Source of the DNA: an uncultured Ilyobacter sp.
GTDB lineage: Bacteria; Fusobacteriota; Fusobacteriia; Fusobacteriales; Fusobacteriaceae
Length of the DNA stretch: 64,000 bases
Direction of reading: 5' to 3'
NCBI RefSeq assembly: GCF_963663625.1
Contig: NZ_OY760438.1
Coordinates: forward strand, 372,001-436,000
Shown here: positions 60,995-64,000 of the stretch, one piece after another
How the letters are laid out: each line of letters opens with the position of its first letter
How positions within the stretch are numbered: position 1 is the stretch's first letter
Position numbers and translations under genes: made by a program
The notes under the pieces: generated by a model
Told to the model about the DNA's origin: nothing
Databases searched by the model: none
What the model saw: the letters and a program-made list of their open reading frames with translations, nothing else

Positions 60995-62128
60995 ATGCAA
61001 AAGGAATATTTTCAAGAAATTTTTAATAATGTTTTATCTGCAATGGTACTCATCAATAACAAGGGAGAGATCACTTATATAAATAATGAGTTTTGTAAAC
61101 TATTCGGATATAATTCCAAAGAATCTGTGGGACGTGTGTTGTCTGAGCTTATATCTCCAGATAGTGATGGGAAAGAGGTAAAGGAAAATATTGAGAGAAT
61201 CAAAAATGGTGAGCAGATTCTAAAAGAAGTGGTTCGTCAGAGTAAAAATGGTGATCTTATTGAGCTGGTGGTAATAGGTTCGCCGATAATCATAAAAGGT
61301 AAGCATGTGGCATCAAGTGTTGTATTCAGTGATATGACTGAACGTAAAGAAAATCAGATAAAATTGGAAAAAGCAAACAGAGAGCTGAAAGAAGCGACCT
61401 CCAGATTGATCCACACCGAGAGGATAACAGCTCTTGGGGAGCTTACGTCGAGCATTGCCCATGAACTTAATCAACCGCTTAATAATATGAAGATTGTATG
61501 TCAGGATATCTTGAGAGACGTGGCAAAGGACAGACTAGATGTGGAAACAATACCTGAAAGTATAGAGGATATGGAAGAGCAGATCAATAAGATGGCGAGA
61601 ATAATAGACCATATGAGGATTTTTACGAGACGTCTTGACAGTACGATGAATATGGAAAAAATGGATATAAATGATCCGGTAAAAAATATGTTTCTTCTAA
61701 TAGGGGAACAGCTGAGAATGAAAAATATTATTACAGTAAAAAATCTGAATGACGGGTTGCCAAAAATATGGGGGAGTTCCATAGGTCTAGAACAGATATT
61801 TACCAATATCTTAATAAACGCCAGGCACGCCTTAGAAGAGGGAGAGTGCAGAGATAAAAAAATTGAGATAGAGAGTTTTATGAACGGAGAAAACGAGGTA
61901 TCTGTGTCCATAAGAAATAACGGAGGACTCATACCGATGGAGATAAAAGAGAGAATATTTGAACCGTTTTTTACAACCAAAGAACCAGGAAAAGGTACAG
62001 GTCTCGGTCTCAGTATTTCCAAAAAAATAATAGAAGAGCATAATGGAAGAATTGAAATAGAAGATGAGGGGGATTGGACGAAATTTATCGTTACACTGCC
62101 TGCCTTGACGGAAAAAGAGGAGAAATAA
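60995..62128 (+). CDS. PAS-domain sensor histidine kinase
   Basis: Residues about 5-120 are a PAS domain (MVLINNKGEITYINNEFCKL; LVVIGSPIIIKGK). There is no membrane segment, so the kinase is cytoplasmic. The HisKA block ALGELTSSIAHELNQPLNNM carries the phosphorylated His (about 155). The ATPase has NILINARHALEEG, EPFFTTKEPGKGTGLGLSIS and a C-terminal DEGDWTKFIVTLP. I start at ATG 60995, after GGAGGGAAGG, giving 377 residues. A riboswitch in its leader ties expression to a cyclic dinucleotide. The next gene starts at the adjacent base. Confidence 0.93.
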   Translation: MQKEYFQEIFNNVLSAMVLINNKGEITYINNEFCKLFGYNSKESVGRVLSELISPDSDGKEVKENIERIKNGEQILKEVVRQSKNGDLIELVVIGSPIIIKGKHVASSVVFSDMTERKENQIKLEKANRELKEATSRLIHTERITALGELTSSIAHELNQPLNNMKIVCQDILRDVAKDRLDVETIPESIEDMEEQINKMARIIDHMRIFTRRLDSTMNMEKMDINDPVKNMFLLIGEQLRMKNIITVKNLNDGLPKIWGSSIGLEQIFTNILINARHALEEGECRDKKIEIESFMNGENEVSVSIRNNGGLIPMEIKERIFEPFFTTKEPGKGTGLGLSISKKIIEEHNGRIEIEDEGDWTKFIVTLPALTEKEEK

Positions 62129-63334
62129 ATGGATATAAAGGTATTGCTGGTCGAAGACGATGATATGGCAAGAAAAAGACTTAAAAGAGTAATAGAAAAA
62201 GAGGGTTACGAAGTAATTGTTGCACATGATGGATTTGAGGGGTTAGAGCTCTTTAAGAGTGAGAGACCAGACGTCGTAATCACAGATGTAAAAATGCCTA
62301 AAATTGACGGAATCGAAGTCATGCACAGAATAAAAGAGATGTCTAAAACTACCGAGGTAATCCTCATCACAGGTCACGGAGACGTGGATATGGCCATAGT
62401 GGCACTGAGAGACGGGGCGCTAGATTATATAAAAAAGCCAATTGACATAGATCAGCTGATCGTAAGTCTAGGACGCGCCAAGGAGAAAATACAGGACAGA
62501 AAAAAAATAACAATAAGAAACAGCATTCTGATTCTAGAAGATGATGAAAAAACCAGGGAAAAACTGGGTAAAATTTATGTAAAAGAGGGCTACAAGGTGT
62601 TTACAGCTCCTGACGGAGAAGCGGGTCTTAAGATTTTCTCTGAAAATAAGATCGATATTCTCCTGACAGATTTAAGAATGCCAAAAATGAACGGTTTAAA
62701 ATTCATTTCCGAAGTAAAAAAGATAACCAACGACTGTGAGTTTATTGTACTCTCAGGATTTGGAGATGAGGCTGACGCAATCGAGGCTATGAGAAATGGT
62801 GCCATTAATTTCATAGCAAAACCAATTGACCTAGAGCAGCTGCTCTTATCAACTCAGAAAGCAATAGATAAACTTGAACTTCAGAGGTCCTACAATTATA
62901 AACTCAGAGAGCTTGAACTTACCAGGCAGATAATGAAAAGAATCTCCAGTGAAAAAGGCTATACTATGGAGTTCCCTGAAAACTGTGAGCAGGACCAGAG
63001 CGGACTTGTACTGAATCTTATAGATATCATGAATATTTCCTATCTGTTGTTTGATAAAAAACTTGATGTTGAATTCACAAACCAGTATTTCCAGGAGCAT
63101 AGCAGCTTTTTGCCAGAGAAAATAGACAAAGAGTTTTTTGAAAAATTGGGGATCAGAAACATCGATATGGATAGATTTAAAGAAGATGTAGACGCGATGT
63201 TTAGAAATAAAAGATCAAAGATGATTAAGCTTAGTATGGAAAATTCTGCAAAAATAATAATAATCAAAATTGTGCTGGTAGTGGAAGGGGAAAGAAGAGA
63301 GAAAGGTCTCATATTTATAGGGGGAAGAGATTAA
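62129..63334 (+). CDS. Response regulator with two receiver domains and a PAS-like C-terminus
   Basis: Two receivers are fused: residues 1-120 (VLLVEDDDMARKRLKR, Asp near 53 in VVITDVKMP, LDYIKKPIDID) and about 130-250 (ILILEDDEKTREKLGKIY, Asp near 181 in ILLTDLRMP, INFIAKPIDLEQL). Both Asp are intact. The C-terminal 110 residues hold a possible small sensor (SYLLFDKKLDVEFTNQYFQE); no DNA-binding, GGDEF or EAL domain is visible. It probably acts by relay or protein contact. It starts right after the kinase, with GGAGA before the ATG. Confidence 0.9.
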   Translation: MDIKVLLVEDDDMARKRLKRVIEKEGYEVIVAHDGFEGLELFKSERPDVVITDVKMPKIDGIEVMHRIKEMSKTTEVILITGHGDVDMAIVALRDGALDYIKKPIDIDQLIVSLGRAKEKIQDRKKITIRNSILILEDDEKTREKLGKIYVKEGYKVFTAPDGEAGLKIFSENKIDILLTDLRMPKMNGLKFISEVKKITNDCEFIVLSGFGDEADAIEAMRNGAINFIAKPIDLEQLLLSTQKAIDKLELQRSYNYKLRELELTRQIMKRISSEKGYTMEFPENCEQDQSGLVLNLIDIMNISYLLFDKKLDVEFTNQYFQEHSSFLPEKIDKEFFEKLGIRNIDMDRFKEDVDAMFRNKRSKMIKLSMENSAKIIIIKIVLVVEGERREKGLIFIGGRD

Positions 63335-63336
63335 AG

Positions 63337-64000
63337 ATGTCAAGAAGAATACTCATCGTCGATGACGATCCCACTATATGCAGAGAACTCCAAAAGGAAC
63401 TGAAAAGAAATTTTTTTCCTACCTATGTGGCTGGAAACTCAAAGGATGCATTTGAAATATTAAATAAAAATAAAATTGATATTATACTTCTTGATATATT
63501 CATGCCGGATATTGATGGTCTGGATATGCTAGAAAAAGTAAAATCAAAGTGGCCGTCTATAGAAGTAATAATTATCACGGGATACAGCTCCCAGGATGTG
63601 GCTATAAAGGCTCTCAGAAGAGGTGCCATAGATTATCTAGAAAAACCCATCAACTATGAGGAACTCACTACCTCTATAGGGCGGGCCATGGAAAAAATAA
63701 CGGAAAAAGCCGACCTGACCTACAGACACACTATACTTCTAGTAGATGACGACAAAAGTGCAACCAAGAGATTGTCTAGAATACTGACCAAAGAGGGGTA
63801 CGAGGTCTTTACCGCAAACGATGGCAGAGAGGGTCTCAGGATCATAAACAACAATAAAATCGATATTCTAATAGCAGATATAGAGATGCCTATTATGGGC
63901 GGGATAGAGTTGCTGGAAAAGGTTAAAAAATTTCAAAAGGATATAGAGGTTATTGTTATGACAGGATTTGGAGACGAAAGCCTGGCGATAGAAGCCCTCA
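63337..64000 (+). CDS. Dual-receiver response regulator, 5' part (runs off the right edge)
   Basis: From ATG 63337, two bases past the previous stop, an open frame of 221 codons continues to the window end. It holds one receiver (ILIVDDDPTICRELQKEL; Asp in IILLDIFMP; IDYLEKPINYEEL) and most of another (ILLVDDDKSATKRLSRIL; Asp in ILIADIEMP). The organisation repeats that of the gene before it, suggesting tandem duplication. What follows the second receiver is unknown. Confidence 0.9.
   Translation, partial: MSRRILIVDDDPTICRELQKELKRNFFPTYVAGNSKDAFEILNKNKIDIILLDIFMPDIDGLDMLEKVKSKWPSIEVIIITGYSSQDVAIKALRRGAIDYLEKPINYEELTTSIGRAMEKITEKADLTYRHTILLVDDDKSATKRLSRILTKEGYEVFTANDGREGLRIINNNKIDILIADIEMPIMGGIELLEKVKKFQKDIEVIVMTGFGDESLAIEAL

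Noticed and set aside
1-64000. CRISPR array or prophage
   Set aside because: No regularly spaced direct repeats and no phage structural genes were seen; the only phage-like hint is the 210-aa protein in the nrd operon.

Overview
The window looks like chromosome of an anaerobic, AT-rich, Gram-negative fusobacterium of the Propionigenium/Ilyobacter type. The main reason is a contiguous cluster (about 26.1-36.4 kb) with every step of succinate-to-propionate fermentation driven by a sodium-pumping methylmalonyl-CoA decarboxylase. An anaerobic (class III) ribonucleotide reductase, a 2-oxoacid:ferredoxin oxidoreductase, LPS heptosyltransferases and outer-membrane proteins fit the same picture. The assignment is inference from gene content; no rRNA gene is present.

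Layout. 1-0.63 kb: start of a leftward coiled-coil gene. 0.9-16.8 kb: LPS/surface-polysaccharide cluster with heptosyltransferases, two LPS-kinase-like proteins, a CDP-glycerol pair, glycosyltransferases, dTDP-sugar genes (RmlA, RmlB, VioA-like aminotransferase, acyltransferase) and a UDP-glucuronate epimerase. It is scarred by a dead IS4-superfamily element, a frameshifted IS982-like element with nested end repeats, and gene remnants. 16.8-19.7 kb: XRE-cupin regulator, tRNA-Glu-Ala-Met operon, GNAT and macro-domain proteins, tRNA-Arg. 19.7-23.7 kb: leftward nrdD-x-nrdG-y operon with two unnamed proteins. 23.7-25.8 kb: repeat-rich intergenic DNA, DUF2914 and DUF3870 proteins.

25.9-38.2 kb: a structured leader, then an aspartate:alanine-exchanger-family transporter, succinate/propionyl-CoA CoA-transferase, two-part methylmalonyl-CoA mutase, MeaB chaperone, epimerase and mmdADCB. 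Succinate is activated with CoA from propionyl-CoA, rearranged, epimerised and decarboxylated, and decarboxylation exports Na+. bioB and bioC follow directly and can supply the biotin that MmdC needs.

38.4-47.4 kb: a LytS-type sensor kinase and its LytTR regulator, separated by a leftward korDABC operon and followed by a TRAP-TAXI transporter; this may be a 2-oxoacid sensing, uptake and metabolism module. 47.4-53.2 kb: OmpA-like lipoprotein, an RND/outer-membrane/LolA-like trio and a 59-aa protein. 53.3-56.6 kb: selenium genes (DUF3343, yedF, selD) and a flavoprotein. 56.8-60 kb: a polyphosphate module (polyphosphate:AMP phosphotransferase and Ppx/GppA). 60.2-64 kb: a Cys-rich small protein, then a GEMM-I cyclic-dinucleotide riboswitch with an unusual base at the ligand-specificity position, controlling a PAS histidine kinase and at least two dual-receiver regulators; the last runs off the window.
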